NCBI RefSeq assembly: GCF_017942085.1
Contig: NZ_JAGKSP010000002.1
Location: forward strand, 620,001 to 684,000
DNA: 64,000 bases
Source: Paenibacillus lignilyticus
Lineage (GTDB): Bacteria; Bacillota; Bacilli; Paenibacillales; Paenibacillaceae
Direction: 5' to 3'
Shown here: piece by piece, positions 34,532 to 46,390 of the stretch
How the letters are laid out: each line of letters starts with the position of its first letter
How positions within the stretch are numbered: position 1 is the stretch's first letter
Position numbers and translations under genes: made by a program
The notes under the pieces: model-generated
The model's input: only the letters and a program-made list of their open reading frames with translations
The model's database searches: none
What the model was told of the DNA's origin: nothing

Positions 34532-35572
34532 GTGCCGAAGTTCCGTAATCGTACTTCCATTTCATTGCTGCGCATGTCACTCATGGGATCGCTAGCCGCT
34601 CTGATACTCAGCAGCTGCTCCTTGCTTCCTGCCGAAGAAGAGTCGCTCCAGCCCCCTATTTTAAGCAAGAAAGAAGAAATTCACGAAACAGAAGCCGTCA
34701 AACGCGGCAATATGGAACTCTATTTATCCTCTACCGCAACCGCTTCTTCCGATACGAATCAATCCGTCTCGTTCCCGGAATCCGGCGAACGCTTGAAGAA
34801 GCTGTACGTGCAGCCCGGAGATACCGTGAAAGCCGGCTCACCGATTGCCGAGCTCGATACCGGGGATTTGCCGCTCCGGATCAAACTACAGGAGCTTACC
34901 GTCGAGCAGCGTTCGCTGCGTTACTCAGATGCCGTAAAGGGCGGCGATGAGGAAGAAGCCAAACTCGCCCATATCGACTTGGAGAAAGAACAGCTTCAGC
35001 TCGATGCCCTGCGTAAGCAGTATGAGAAGTCCCTTCTGGTTTCTCCGGCAGACGGAATCATTACGTATCTGAATGAGCTCAAGCCAGGTGAGACGGTAGA
35101 AGCGCTGCAAACGATGGCAATCATCTCCAATCCGAATAAAGTCAATTTCATCTACGAGGCAACGGACGCTTCCAAGATCGCCGCTGTGAAGAAGGGCATT
35201 GAGGTTGACGTTACGGTCGATAAGAAGACCTACAAGGGAACCGTAATCCAAACGCCTGCAACTGCGCCTAAGAGCGATGTCGATACGATCAAACGACGCA
35301 ATGCAAGGGCGCTCATCATCGCGCTTGATGCACCGAAGCCACAGGTTGAGATCGGTACTTTGGCTGACATTAAGCTGTTTATCGAGAAACGCAGTAATGT
35401 CCTCATCATCCCGCGCGGCAGCTTAAACAGCATGTTCGGGCGAAATTACGTGAAGATCATCGAGAATGATCGGGTTAAAGAAGTCGACGTTGAAGTCGGC
35501 CTCAAGACAAGTGCTGAGGTCGAAATTAAGAAAGGGATCGATGAAGGCACGAAGGTCATCGTCGATAATTAA
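34532..35572 (+). CDS. HlyD/RND adaptor-like lipoprotein (biotin-lipoyl fold)
   Basis: A 346-aa exported lipoprotein (signal ending AALILSSC). Its body is a membrane-fusion-protein type: a lipoyl half-motif (VSFPESGERLKKLYVQPGDT), a helical hairpin (about 105-175), the second lipoyl half (SLLVSPADGIITYLNELKPG), then beta-barrel domains. GTG 34532 has GAGGGGAGA 7 nt upstream; the in-frame ATG at 34505 has none. No exporter subunit is next to it, so its partner is encoded elsewhere or it acts in another envelope task. A strong terminator follows. Confidence 0.82.
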   Translation: MPKFRNRTSISLLRMSLMGSLAALILSSCSLLPAEEESLQPPILSKKEEIHETEAVKRGNMELYLSSTATASSDTNQSVSFPESGERLKKLYVQPGDTVKAGSPIAELDTGDLPLRIKLQELTVEQRSLRYSDAVKGGDEEEAKLAHIDLEKEQLQLDALRKQYEKSLLVSPADGIITYLNELKPGETVEALQTMAIISNPNKVNFIYEATDASKIAAVKKGIEVDVTVDKKTYKGTVIQTPATAPKSDVDTIKRRNARALIIALDAPKPQVEIGTLADIKLFIEKRSNVLIIPRGSLNSMFGRNYVKIIENDRVKEVDVEVGLKTSAEVEIKKGIDEGTKVIVDN

Positions 35573-35580
35573 TAACAGAA

Positions 35581-35637
35581 GCGTCCCGTGCGCTTGGTGT
35601 AGAACTTCATACACCTTGCAGCACGGGACGCTTTTTT
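35581..35637 (+). terminator. Intrinsic terminator of the adaptor-like gene
   Basis: GCGTCCCGTGC (35581-35591) pairs with 35621-35631; an inner GGTGTA/TACACC stem follows, and the plus strand ends in six Ts. It separates two convergent genes. Confidence 0.92.
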
Positions 35638-35639
35638 AC

Positions 35640-38777
<3,138 letters not shown>

Positions 38778-38857
38778 CTAGTAGTAGACATCTATAAGGC
38801 TACTTTATCGGAGTTGAACTCCTATCGTAAATATAATAAATAGGACGGGGAGGATAT

Positions 38858-38911
38858 AAAAAAGAGGAGCGCTGACGAGAAGGCCTCCCCTCTCACCTGC
38901 GTACTCCTCTT
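38858..38911 (-). terminator. Terminator of the MacAB-like operon
   Basis: AAGAGGAG (38862-38869) pairs with CTCCTCTT (38904-38911); a T-run follows on the minus strand. It lies just past the permease stop. Confidence 0.8.
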
Positions 38912-38916
38912 GTGAG

Positions 38917-40089
38917 CTACTCAAATCGCAATGCTTCAATCGGTCTAAGATTAGATGCTTTGTTCGCCGGGAACAGGCCGAACACCACACCGATGAAGAC
39001 CGAGAATCCGAATGCCAGGCCGATAATCGGCAGCGACAAGACGACCGTCATGCTCATCGCCTTGGATAACAGCTGCGAGGCTCCGACGCCGATCCCCACA
39101 CCCAGCAGACCGCCCAGACCGCTTAAGGCGATGGCCTCGATCAGGAACTGAGTCAGGATATCCTTTTTCTTCGCGCCAATCGCTTTGCGAATGCCGATTT
39201 CCCGCGTCCGTTCGGTGACGGACACGAGCATAATATTCATGATGCCGATGCCGCCAACGAGCAGGGAAATGGCTGCAACGCCGCCAAGCGCGAGCGACAG
39301 CGTATCCGAAATGCTGCTGAAGGAATCAAGCAGATCCTGCTGGTTGAAGACGCGGAAGCTGTCCGTATCCCCGCGGAACTTCTTCGTCAGCGCCGTCTCC
39401 AGCTCCGTCACGACTGCATCCATTTTGTCCGCATCCGCCACTTGCACGTTGATCGTCTTGACCCCTTTGGACTTAAACAACCTCTCCGCCGTTGTAATCG
39501 GGATTACGACAACCTCATCGTTGGAGCCTGTCAGCGAGCTCCCTTTGGAAGCCAGCACGCCAACCACTTTGTACCTGACCCCGTTGATCAGAAACGTTTG
39601 CCCGACCGCGTTCGTCGTACCGAACAGATCCGTCGCCGTCGTTGATCCGAGCACCGCGATTTTCTGATAATAATCGAGGTCGATCTGGGCTACGAACCGC
39701 CCTGCCGCTACTTGATACTCCTTCACGTCCAGGTAGTCTTCCGTCGTGCCTACTACGCTGACTGACGTGCTCTCGCTTCCGTTCTTAACGGTAGCGTTCG
39801 ACTGATTAATCGGAGCGGCGAATGCAATGTCGTCCTTCGCCGTAATCTCTTCCGCTTCCGTATAATCCACGGTCGTCTTGGAGCCGCGCCCCGTAATATT
39901 GACCGTGAGCAGGTTGGTGCCTAAGCTCTCCACCTGATCGGTGACCTGCTTCGTGGTCCCTTGGCCGACACCGACCAAGGCAATAACGGCCGCTACCCCG
40001 ATAATGATGCCCAGCATCGTGAGCAGCGATCTCATTTTATTGGATAGGATGCTTTTAGCCGCCATTTTGAAGGCTTGACTGACGTTCAC
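38917..40089 (-). CDS. MacB-type ABC permease (FtsX domain)
   Basis: About 390 aa. One TM helix near the N-terminus (LLTMLGIIIGVAAVIALVGV) is followed by a large periplasm-side domain (MacB_PCD) and a C-terminal FtsX block of three helices (LALGGVAAISLLVGGIGIMN, ...). GTG 40089 gives the typical NVSQAFKMAAKSILSNKMRS start and has GGTGAG just upstream; it overlaps the ATPase gene by about 35 bp. It should work with the ATPase and the adaptor upstream as a MacAB-like exporter. In Bacillota such systems export peptides or antibiotics; the substrate is unknown. Confidence 0.85.
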   Translation of the reverse strand: MNVSQAFKMAAKSILSNKMRSLLTMLGIIIGVAAVIALVGVGQGTTKQVTDQVESLGTNLLTVNITGRGSKTTVDYTEAEEITAKDDIAFAAPINQSNATVKNGSESTSVSVVGTTEDYLDVKEYQVAAGRFVAQIDLDYYQKIAVLGSTTATDLFGTTNAVGQTFLINGVRYKVVGVLASKGSSLTGSNDEVVVIPITTAERLFKSKGVKTINVQVADADKMDAVVTELETALTKKFRGDTDSFRVFNQQDLLDSFSSISDTLSLALGGVAAISLLVGGIGIMNIMLVSVTERTREIGIRKAIGAKKKDILTQFLIEAIALSGLGGLLGVGIGVGASQLLSKAMSMTVVLSLPIIGLAFGFSVFIGVVFGLFPANKASNLRPIEALRFE

Positions 40090-40786
40090 GTCTCTCACCG
40101 CCTTCTTCGCTGATTTGACCATCCTGAATGCGAACAACCCGCCGCGCTTGCTGCGAAATCGCCGTATCATGCGTAATGAGGACAATGGTATGTCCTTGCT
40201 TGTTCAATTCCTTCATCAGCCCCATAACCTCGACCCCCGTGCGGGTATCAAGTGCTCCGGTCGGCTCATCGGCCAGAAGAATCGGCGGGTTGCCGGCCAA
40301 TGCTCTTGCAATGGCTACGCGCTGCTGCTGTCCGCCGGACAGCTCGCTTGGCTTATGCTTGACGCGCTCTTCGAGTCCCACCTTGGTAAGCGCCTCGATG
40401 GCCTGCTCCTTGCGCTGCTTGGCCGGAATGCCTCGGTAGATAAGCGGAAGCTCCACATTTTCAAGCGCCGACAGCTTATTGAGCAAATTGAAGCCTTGAA
40501 AAATAAATCCGATCTTGCTGTTGCGAATTTCAGCGAGCCTGTTCTCCCGAAGCCGGCTCACTTCCTCGCCATCCAGCCAATACTTGCCTTCGGTCGGCGC
40601 ATCCAGACAGCCGATGACGTTCATCAGCGTCGACTTGCCGGAGCCCGATGGTCCGATGATGGCGATAAAATCGCCATCATCGACCTTCAGCGAAATATCG
40701 CTGAGTGCGTGGACGGTTTCACCGCCCATTTTGTACAGTTTGGACAAGTTCTCGATATGAATGAGTGGCTCGCGTTTGGCTTCCAT
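40055..40786 (-). CDS. MacB/LolD-type ABC ATPase
   Basis: A 243-aa ATPase with all motifs: Walker A GPSGSGKST, Q-loop FIFQGFNLL, signature LSGGQQQRVAIARAL, Walker B ILLADEPTGALD, H-loop LITHD. It belongs to the LolD/MacB exporter branch. Its ATG overlaps the TAA of the adaptor gene (TAATG), so it is translationally coupled. Confidence 0.93.
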   Translation of the reverse strand: MEAKREPLIHIENLSKLYKMGGETVHALSDISLKVDDGDFIAIIGPSGSGKSTLMNVIGCLDAPTEGKYWLDGEEVSRLRENRLAEIRNSKIGFIFQGFNLLNKLSALENVELPLIYRGIPAKQRKEQAIEALTKVGLEERVKHKPSELSGGQQQRVAIARALAGNPPILLADEPTGALDTRTGVEVMGLMKELNKQGHTIVLITHDTAISQQARRVVRIQDGQISEEGGERRERQSSLQNGG

Positions 40787-42210
40787 TAGCGTGATCCTCC
40801 GCCACCGCCGGTGCCTCCGCCGCCTCCGCCAAAGCCGCCGCCTCCACCGCCGCCTGCTGCGCGTTCGACTCGAACACCGCCTCCGCCGAAGCCGCCTCCG
40901 CCGCCAAAACCACCGAAGCCGCCGGCAGCACCGCCGAAGCCTGCTTGCGCTCCGCTCGTACCAGTTGAAGCTACAACTGTCGGCACGACGACTTTGTCGC
41001 CTTCTTTAAGTCCGGACAAAACCTCGATGAAGTCTTCATTATGAATGCCGACTTCAATCATTGTTGGAATACCGTTACCGAAGCGGCTGCTTGCGCCGTT
41101 TCTGCCGCCTGCGCGACCGGCGAACTGACCTCCGCCTGCTCCTGTCTGGCCGCTGAATTGGCCTCTGCCTTGGCCTTCGCCTCTGGATTGACCTTGGCCC
41201 TGCGTTTGCTGACCGGCGCCGGAGCCTGCTTTATCCGTCGTCGCGTCTGTTTTGCCATCGCTTGGAGGGGTTTGCCCGCCTGCAGCGCCGGTACTTGCCG
41301 TTTGCGTTCCGGCCGGGAGCATAACCATGTAACGTTTGCCTAACGATTGAACGGCATCAATCGGCAGCATCAGCGTATTTTCTTTCTTCTCGATCTCGAT
41401 GCTGGCTTCCGCGGACATGCCGCTTTTGAGATTTTGCGCTTTATCCAAGGCAACTGTAACGTCAAATGATGCTACTCCGTTGCTTGCCGTACCTTCGTCC
41501 GCGATTTTGACCACCTTGCCTGTGAAGGTCTGATCAGCCAATGCTTCAACGGATATTGTTGCGCTTTGGCCTGCTTTTACCTTGGCAATATCGAGCTCGT
41601 CAATGCCAACCACCATTTGCAAAGAGGCATAATTTGCGATGGTTAGCACTTCAGTCGAAGGATTCAAAGAGTCCCCTGCGGCAATCGATAACGTTGTAAC
41701 TGTGCCATCGATTGGCGCTGTAATGGCGCTTCCTTCTTGGTCATCCACCAAATCGGCAATCGATGTTCTGGATTGCTCGATCGCCAGCTGCTGTTTCTTC
41801 AAGCTCAGTTTAATGTTGGAAATGTCGCCTTCCTCTGTCGCTGTTTTCAGCTTGGACTGCGTATCCTCCAAGTCTAGCAGCTTGCTTTCGAGGTTAAGCT
41901 TTTCCGATTTGATTTTGTCGGAGTTGTCGACGCCTTCGATTGTAAGCAATACATCGCCTTTCTTGACGATGTCGCCCTCTTTCACGTTAACTTTCTCGAC
42001 CGTACCTTGCTCGGACGCTTTGACCGTTTGTTTGTCGAGCGGGGCCAAGCTGCCGGTTCCACTCACATGGACCTCAATAGTGCCTTTAACTACCTGGGTC
42101 GTAGATTGCACCTGTGCCAACGGCTCCTCCTTCGTTCCCATTTTCATATAAACCACAACTGCGGCCGCAACTAGCAGCACACCGATTCCGAGCAGCCACC
42201 ATTTTCTCAT
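40786..42210 (-). CDS. MacA-like membrane-fusion adaptor with a Gly-rich tail
   Basis: A 474-aa HlyD-type adaptor. N-terminal TM (about 5-23), lipoyl halves (LAPLDKQTVKASEQGTVEKV and SAITAPIDGTVTTLSI), coiled-coil hairpin (about 100-160), then barrel domains. From about residue 300 it carries low-complexity Gln/Gly/Asp linkers (QTQGQGQSRGEGQGRGQF), and the last 45 residues are almost only Gly with Phe and Arg (GGFGGFGGGGG). The tail is unlike standard MacA. ATG 42210 overlaps the stop of the lipoprotein gene. Confidence 0.88.
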   Translation of the reverse strand: MRKWWLLGIGVLLVAAAVVVYMKMGTKEEPLAQVQSTTQVVKGTIEVHVSGTGSLAPLDKQTVKASEQGTVEKVNVKEGDIVKKGDVLLTIEGVDNSDKIKSEKLNLESKLLDLEDTQSKLKTATEEGDISNIKLSLKKQQLAIEQSRTSIADLVDDQEGSAITAPIDGTVTTLSIAAGDSLNPSTEVLTIANYASLQMVVGIDELDIAKVKAGQSATISVEALADQTFTGKVVKIADEGTASNGVASFDVTVALDKAQNLKSGMSAEASIEIEKKENTLMLPIDAVQSLGKRYMVMLPAGTQTASTGAAGGQTPPSDGKTDATTDKAGSGAGQQTQGQGQSRGEGQGRGQFSGQTGAGGGQFAGRAGGRNGASSRFGNGIPTMIEVGIHNEDFIEVLSGLKEGDKVVVPTVVASTGTSGAQAGFGGAAGGFGGFGGGGGFGGGGVRVERAAGGGGGGGFGGGGGGTGGGGGSR

Positions 42211-42923
42211 TGCCCGTTTCCTGCCTTTCCTTGGGTTCCCGGATTGAACCGTAGCGTAATATACTGCGCCGTCTTGTTATCGGAGGACAGCCATACGGTA
42301 AGGATGTCGCCTTCTTTGAGATCAGTGGCTTTAAGCGCATTCGTAGTCATGCCATCTTGACCGCGGCTCATCGTTACGATCTCCGTATCGGCATCCACCG
42401 CTACCGCTGTCTGCGCATCTTCAAATTTCATTTGATCCATGAAGCCTGCGCCACCAAATCGGCCGCCTTGGCGCTTGCCTCCTTGTGCGCCGTCTGCGCC
42501 GGCATCACCTAGAGGGGCATCAGCTGGGGGCGCATCGCTTTGCGGTGCGTTGCCGTTGCCGGCTGGGGGAGTTTCGCCCTCGGCTGCCGTGCCGTTGCCT
42601 TTTCGGCCTTCGCCGGATTGGGCTTGCCCGTCCCGATTCGGACGTTGGCCACCGCCGCCTCCGAACCCGCCACCGCCGCGCGGCATATCCGCCGGAGATA
42701 ACGTTGATTTCTGCACGATAATCGCATCGCCCGACACCTTCACCACTTTAGCCAAAAAGTCCGCCGTCCGATCCGGCTGATTCACACCGCCGCCATTAAA
42801 CCCGCCGACAGCCGCTTGTCCGTTATTAGTCGGCTGCTGCTCGTCGTTTTGCGCGCCGCATCCCGTCAGCATCGCCGTCAGCAGCATTGCTGCGGCCATT
42901 AATTTCAAACTGGAACGATCCAT
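42207..42923 (-). CDS. Gly-rich lipoprotein, first gene of the MacAB-like operon
   Basis: A 238-aa lipoprotein (MDRSSLKLMAAAMLLTAM, lipobox LTGC). Two low-complexity stretches (RGGGGFGGGGGQRP, and Pro/Ala/Asp-rich DAPPADAPLGDAGADG) surround a small beta-rich core repeated before and after (VVKVSGDAIIVQKST ... AVAVDADTEIVTM ... LKEGDILTVWLSSDN). The core resembles an OB- or DUF5666-like barrel; the family is not certain. It overlaps the adaptor gene (ATGA). It may be an accessory factor of the exporter. Confidence 0.8.
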   Translation of the reverse strand: MDRSSLKLMAAAMLLTAMLTGCGAQNDEQQPTNNGQAAVGGFNGGGVNQPDRTADFLAKVVKVSGDAIIVQKSTLSPADMPRGGGGFGGGGGQRPNRDGQAQSGEGRKGNGTAAEGETPPAGNGNAPQSDAPPADAPLGDAGADGAQGGKRQGGRFGGAGFMDQMKFEDAQTAVAVDADTEIVTMSRGQDGMTTNALKATDLKEGDILTVWLSSDNKTAQYITLRFNPGTQGKAGNGQ

Positions 42924-43081
42924 AAGGTTAGGATTCCACCTCTCTATTTGTTCTCCGCTATTCACAATAGCACCCATAAATGAAGTCCATGTGAAGAGAC
43001 ATGAACTGGTGGCGGCGCGGTGGGGGAGGGTTTCCAGACTCTCGGTCATGGCTGGCGTGCGCGAAATCGGTTGGTTTGGTT

Positions 43082-43274
43082 GCTGAGAGTTCTATATTGA
43101 AACTTTCAGCTTCTTTTTCGAACGTTTTTGCTGTTGAGAGTCCGGTTTTCGAACTCTCAGCCTCCAGCGAGCACGGCATTCGGCTAGTTTGGTTGCTGAG
43201 AGACGGATTTGACGACTCTCAGCTTGTTTTTGCAGCGTTTTTGCCGCTGAGAGTCGGGTTTTCCAACTCTCGAG
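43082..43274. repeat. Two tandem pairs of 29-bp palindromic repeats
   Basis: Four 29-bp units GCTGAGAG...CTCTCAGC begin at 43082, 43133, 43195 and 43246. Units 1-2 and 3-4 are spaced 51 bp and joined by a similar T-rich linker; the pair repeats every 113 bp. A partial unit is seen near 43029. Confidence 0.8.
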
Positions 43275-43474
43275 AATGGAGCGAATCTGTGGGATTGGGA
43301 TACTGTTAGCGGAGTAAGGCTAGCATGAAATTGAAGGTTTATGAGGTGCAAGGTGCCGGACGTAAGATAACTAGGGTTACGCAGGTTTGCGATAGGTAAG
43401 GCTGTTGCCAAAGTTACGCAGGTTTGTGGTCGGTGTGGATGTTTGCTGAGTTTGCAGTGTTGGTAGGTGTGGAT

Positions 43475-43600
43475 GTGGGTGTGGGTGTGGGTGTGGGTGT
43501 GGGTGTGGGTGTGGGTGTGGGTGTGGGTGTGGGTGTGGGTGTGGGTGTGGGTGTGGGTGTCGGTGTCGGTGTGGGTGTCGGTGTCGGTGCGGGTGCGGGT
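43475..43600. repeat. GTGGGT hexanucleotide microsatellite
   Basis: About 14 perfect copies of GTGGGT (43475-43560), then degenerate copies with C substitutions up to 43600. The G3N3 pattern on the plus strand fits a G-quadruplex motif. The repeat number may vary between isolates. Confidence 0.92.
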
Positions 43601-43702
43601 CCGGTCAGTGCAGTCGGTGCGGATATTTGCTGTGGTTGCAGTGTTGGTGGGGGAAGTGAGGGTAGTCGGTGCGGTCGAGGCGATTGGTGCTGCGGAGGAT
43701 AC

Positions 43703-43735
43703 AAAAAAAACCGGACAGGATTTCCCCCTGTCCGG
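43703..43735 (-). terminator. Terminator of the PhyH-like gene
   Basis: CCGGACAGG/CCTGTCCGG stem with eight Ts on the minus strand, starting 8 bp past the stop at 43743. Confidence 0.92.
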
Positions 43736-43742
43736 CCGCTTA

Positions 43743-44522
43743 TTAAATAGAGATAACCGAATATTCCGGTCTTGCTTTGTTGAAGTTCGGGTTCTCGCCG
43801 CATACCATGAGGCCCATGCCCCAGTTGATATGCTCTTGTTTGGATGGGAAGTCTGTTGCGCTGCGGTATTGGAACAGTACGTTGCGGCGAGTGCGCTCGC
43901 TGCGGTTCGCCGGTGAGCCGTGGATCGTCAAGTAGTTGAAGAACAGCACGTCGCCTGCTTCTGCCACACATGGCACACCATCGGATACCGGATATTCCTT
44001 CGCATTCAGGTAATGTCTGCCCATGTGAGGCAGTTCGCCCCATTTGTGCGAGCCCGGCATAACGTGCAAGCAGCCATTTTCCAAGTCTGCATCGTCCAGG
44101 TGGACGCTTGCAGCCAGCATCGTGTGCTGCTCATGCGGGAAGTACGGGTGATCTTGGTGCATTGGGAACGCGGCACCGTTCTCAGGCGGCTTAACCAGCA
44201 TTTTGGAATGGTGCAGCTGCACGTTTGGTCCAATGATTTGCGACAGCACATCGGTCATGTTCGGGTGCGACAAAGCGCGAAGGAAGGAAGCATCATGGTA
44301 ATGTACATCATGGAAGCCTTTCAGAACGAGCTTCTTCAATTCTTCGGCCGGCAGGAAGTCGCCTTGCCACTGCGCATTGTGGTCCATATTCGCTCTTGCT
44401 GCGCGATCGATAATCCCGTCAACCGCTTTACGCATCTGTACGATTTCCTCTTTGTTGAATACGCCTTTCACTAGCAAATAACCATTTTCTTTGTAAAATT
44501 CTACATCCTGAGCTGTTATCAT
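43743..44522 (-). CDS. Phytanoyl-CoA dioxygenase (PhyH)-family protein
   Basis: A 259-aa Fe(II)/2-oxoglutarate-dependent oxygenase. The Fe ligands are visible as FPMHQDHPYFP (H-x-D) and LTIHGSPANRSERTRRNVLF, whose distal His and following Arg bind iron and 2-oxoglutarate. The full PhyH fold length is present. The substrate is unknown; the family hydroxylates diverse small molecules. The ATG at 44522 has AGGAGG 8 nt upstream. It is transcribed divergently from an AraC-type cupin regulator, likely its activator. Confidence 0.88.
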   Translation of the reverse strand: MITAQDVEFYKENGYLLVKGVFNKEEIVQMRKAVDGIIDRAARANMDHNAQWQGDFLPAEELKKLVLKGFHDVHYHDASFLRALSHPNMTDVLSQIIGPNVQLHHSKMLVKPPENGAAFPMHQDHPYFPHEQHTMLAASVHLDDADLENGCLHVMPGSHKWGELPHMGRHYLNAKEYPVSDGVPCVAEAGDVLFFNYLTIHGSPANRSERTRRNVLFQYRSATDFPSKQEHINWGMGLMVCGENPNFNKARPEYSVISI

Positions 44523-44666
44523 GCTACAATCCTCCTAAGAATGAATTCGCTTTCCTATGACCTTATTGTAGTAGAATCAAGGGGTTTCGGTCTTTAGCCG
44601 TTGAAGCCAGCTTTTTGTCTTTTCACGCCATTCAATATCAACCATGTATGGGAGGGCCTGTTTGTC

Positions 44667-45551
44667 ATGTATCTGTGGGAAGAAAGCGACACTTGGCTGA
44701 ATCAATACGCCTTGCGGCTTAAAACAGCCGAAGCGACATTTACCGTTCATTACTGGGGCGTGCACGAGCGCCATACTTCCAATTTTCTGCATAAGCATTC
44801 CTTCTTCGAAATTTGCTATGTGCTCGGCGGTAAAGGCTCCTATCTCGACGACGGCATCACCTACCCGCTGCAAATGGGGACGATGTTCTGCTCCCGCCCC
44901 GGCATCACGCACTTCATCCAAGGGGAGCCGGAGAACAGCCTGCTCTTCGTCGCCTTCGAGCTCGACGAGAAAGGAAGCTCCGAGGCGATACGCGATGCTT
45001 TCCAAGCGCTGGCGGAAACGGAAACCTGCGTCGTCCAAAACACCGACGATATGCCTGCCGCCGAGCTGTGGCGGTCGCTGCTGAGACGCTCCGGAGATTC
45101 GCCCTCTTTGCCGGATTCCGTGCTCCCTCAGCTCGCGGCGTCGCTTCTGCTTGCCTTGCCCGGCGTATTCTGCAAGCCGTTAATGCAGCCCAATTTGCCG
45201 GCCATGCCGCGCCGAAGCTCTACAGCACTGCTGAAGCAGGCGAAGCTCTTCATCACAGATAACTTAAACGATGACGAGCTGTCGCTCGATAAGGTCGCAG
45301 CCCAGATCAATCTATCGCCGCGCCACCTGTCCCGCCTGTTCTCTTCCGGCGTCAACGAATCCTACACCAATTACGTCCGCCAGCAGCGCGTTCGCCGAGC
45401 AGCCGAGCTGTTACGCTACTCCGAGCTGACGATCAAGGAAATCGCGGAACGGACCGGCTTCGGCTCTGTCCATTATTTCACGCGTACCTTCCACTCGCTC
45501 ATGCATGTAACGCCGGCCAAGTTCCGCGACGATTCACGCTCCCATGACTAA
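44667..45551 (+). CDS. AraC-family regulator with N-terminal cupin domain
   Basis: A 294-aa regulator. N-terminal cupin (about 30-110, HKHSFFEICYVLGGKGSYLD, CSRPGITHFIQGEPENS) probably senses a ligand. C-terminal AraC HTH pair: LSLDKVAAQINLSPRHLSRL and LTIKEIAERTGFGSVHYFTR. ATG 44667 has GGGAGGG 10 nt upstream; the frame extends back to 44601 without RBS. The 144-bp divergent region shared with the PhyH gene is the expected operator region. Confidence 0.88.
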   Translation: MYLWEESDTWLNQYALRLKTAEATFTVHYWGVHERHTSNFLHKHSFFEICYVLGGKGSYLDDGITYPLQMGTMFCSRPGITHFIQGEPENSLLFVAFELDEKGSSEAIRDAFQALAETETCVVQNTDDMPAAELWRSLLRRSGDSPSLPDSVLPQLAASLLLALPGVFCKPLMQPNLPAMPRRSSTALLKQAKLFITDNLNDDELSLDKVAAQINLSPRHLSRLFSSGVNESYTNYVRQQRVRRAAELLRYSELTIKEIAERTGFGSVHYFTRTFHSLMHVTPAKFRDDSRSHD

Positions 45552-45555
45552 AGAA

Positions 45556-45585
45556 GGCTAGCCGAACCCAATCGTCCGGCTAGCC
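45556..45585. terminator. Bidirectional terminator between convergent genes
   Basis: GGCTAGCCG (45556-45564) and CGGCTAGCC (45577-45585). It sits between the AraC gene and the response-regulator gene, 3' to 3'. Confidence 0.75.
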
Positions 45586-45605
45586 TATAATCAAGCATCG
45601 CCACC

Positions 45606-46358
45606 CTATGGCCAGCGATGTTTATCTTTATAATCCTTCGGCGTCACGCCGACCATTTTCTTAAACAGCTTATTGAAATAAACCGGATCGCTGTAGCCGA
45701 CGAGATGCGAAATCTCGTAATTTTTCAAATGCGGATGATCGGCCAGGAATTGCTTCGCCTTCTCCATGCGGAGCTGAATCAAATAGTCCGTAATCGTCAT
45801 CGACGTCTTATGCTTGAACAGCCTGCTGATGTAGCTCGCATTCATCCCAATGCTGTCAGCCAGCCGCTCCAGCTCGAAGTTCTTATCATATTCCCGGTCC
45901 AGAATATCCTTCATCTGCTCGATGATATAATGGTCGCTTTCCAGCTGCGCGCCGTCTTCCACCGAAACCTCGCTCACAGCGCCCTTCTCCAAGCGGATTT
46001 TGCCGAGCAAGTCGAACAACGCACTCTTGTCCACCGGCTTCAGCAAATAGTCTCTCACCCCAAACCGCAGGGCGGACCGCGCATATTCGAAATCGCTGAA
46101 GCCGCTCAGAATAATGAGGGTGATGTTCTTATATTTCTCCCGCACAAGCTCGCTCAGCTTCAGCCCGTCCATCATCGGCATCTTAATATCCGTAATGAGC
46201 ACATCCGGTTCTTGGCTCCCATGCCCAAGCAGGAAATTCCACGCCTCCTGACCGTTGCTGAAAGAACCGATCACATCATGCGTTTCATCGCTCTTCGAAA
46301 TGATTTTCTCGAGGCCAAGACGGATGAACTGCTCGTCGTCCACGATCATGATTTTCAT
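45606..46358 (-). CDS. YesN-type response regulator (receiver + AraC DNA-binding domain)
   Basis: A 250-aa two-component regulator. Receiver: acidic pair D7-D8, phospho-acceptor D57 (VLITDIKMPMMDGLKLSELV), Lys in YLLKPVDK. C-terminal AraC HTH units: FELERLADSIGMNASYISRL and YEISHLVGYSDPVYFNKLFK. It is the last gene of the SBP-permease-permease cluster and would activate it. The partner kinase is not next to it; a YesM-type kinase lies at 62.1-64 kb but belongs to another cluster. The ATG at 46358 has a weak RBS (GAGGAAAAG). Confidence 0.92.
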   Translation of the reverse strand: MKIMIVDDEQFIRLGLEKIISKSDETHDVIGSFSNGQEAWNFLLGHGSQEPDVLITDIKMPMMDGLKLSELVREKYKNITLIILSGFSDFEYARSALRFGVRDYLLKPVDKSALFDLLGKIRLEKGAVSEVSVEDGAQLESDHYIIEQMKDILDREYDKNFELERLADSIGMNASYISRLFKHKTSMTITDYLIQLRMEKAKQFLADHPHLKNYEISHLVGYSDPVYFNKLFKKMVGVTPKDYKDKHRWP

Positions 46359-46390
46359 GTCTTTTCCTCACCGCCCAAGCGAAAGTAGCC

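Larger units (their letters stand above)
42924..43702. other. Repeat-rich intergenic region
   Basis: No gene supported. It contains GCTGAGAG-type palindromes (43082-43274) and a GTGGGT microsatellite (43475-43600). A 209-codon minus-strand frame across it encodes Thr-Pro repeats only because of the microsatellite. Confidence 0.65.

Noticed and set aside
40811..41044. Proline-rich 77-aa plus-strand frame
   Set aside because: Antisense of the poly-Gly tail of the MacA-like adaptor.
43414..44043. 209-aa minus-strand frame ending in Thr-Pro repeats
   Set aside because: The repeats come from the GTGGGT microsatellite, and the first half is antisense-frame sequence of the PhyH gene.
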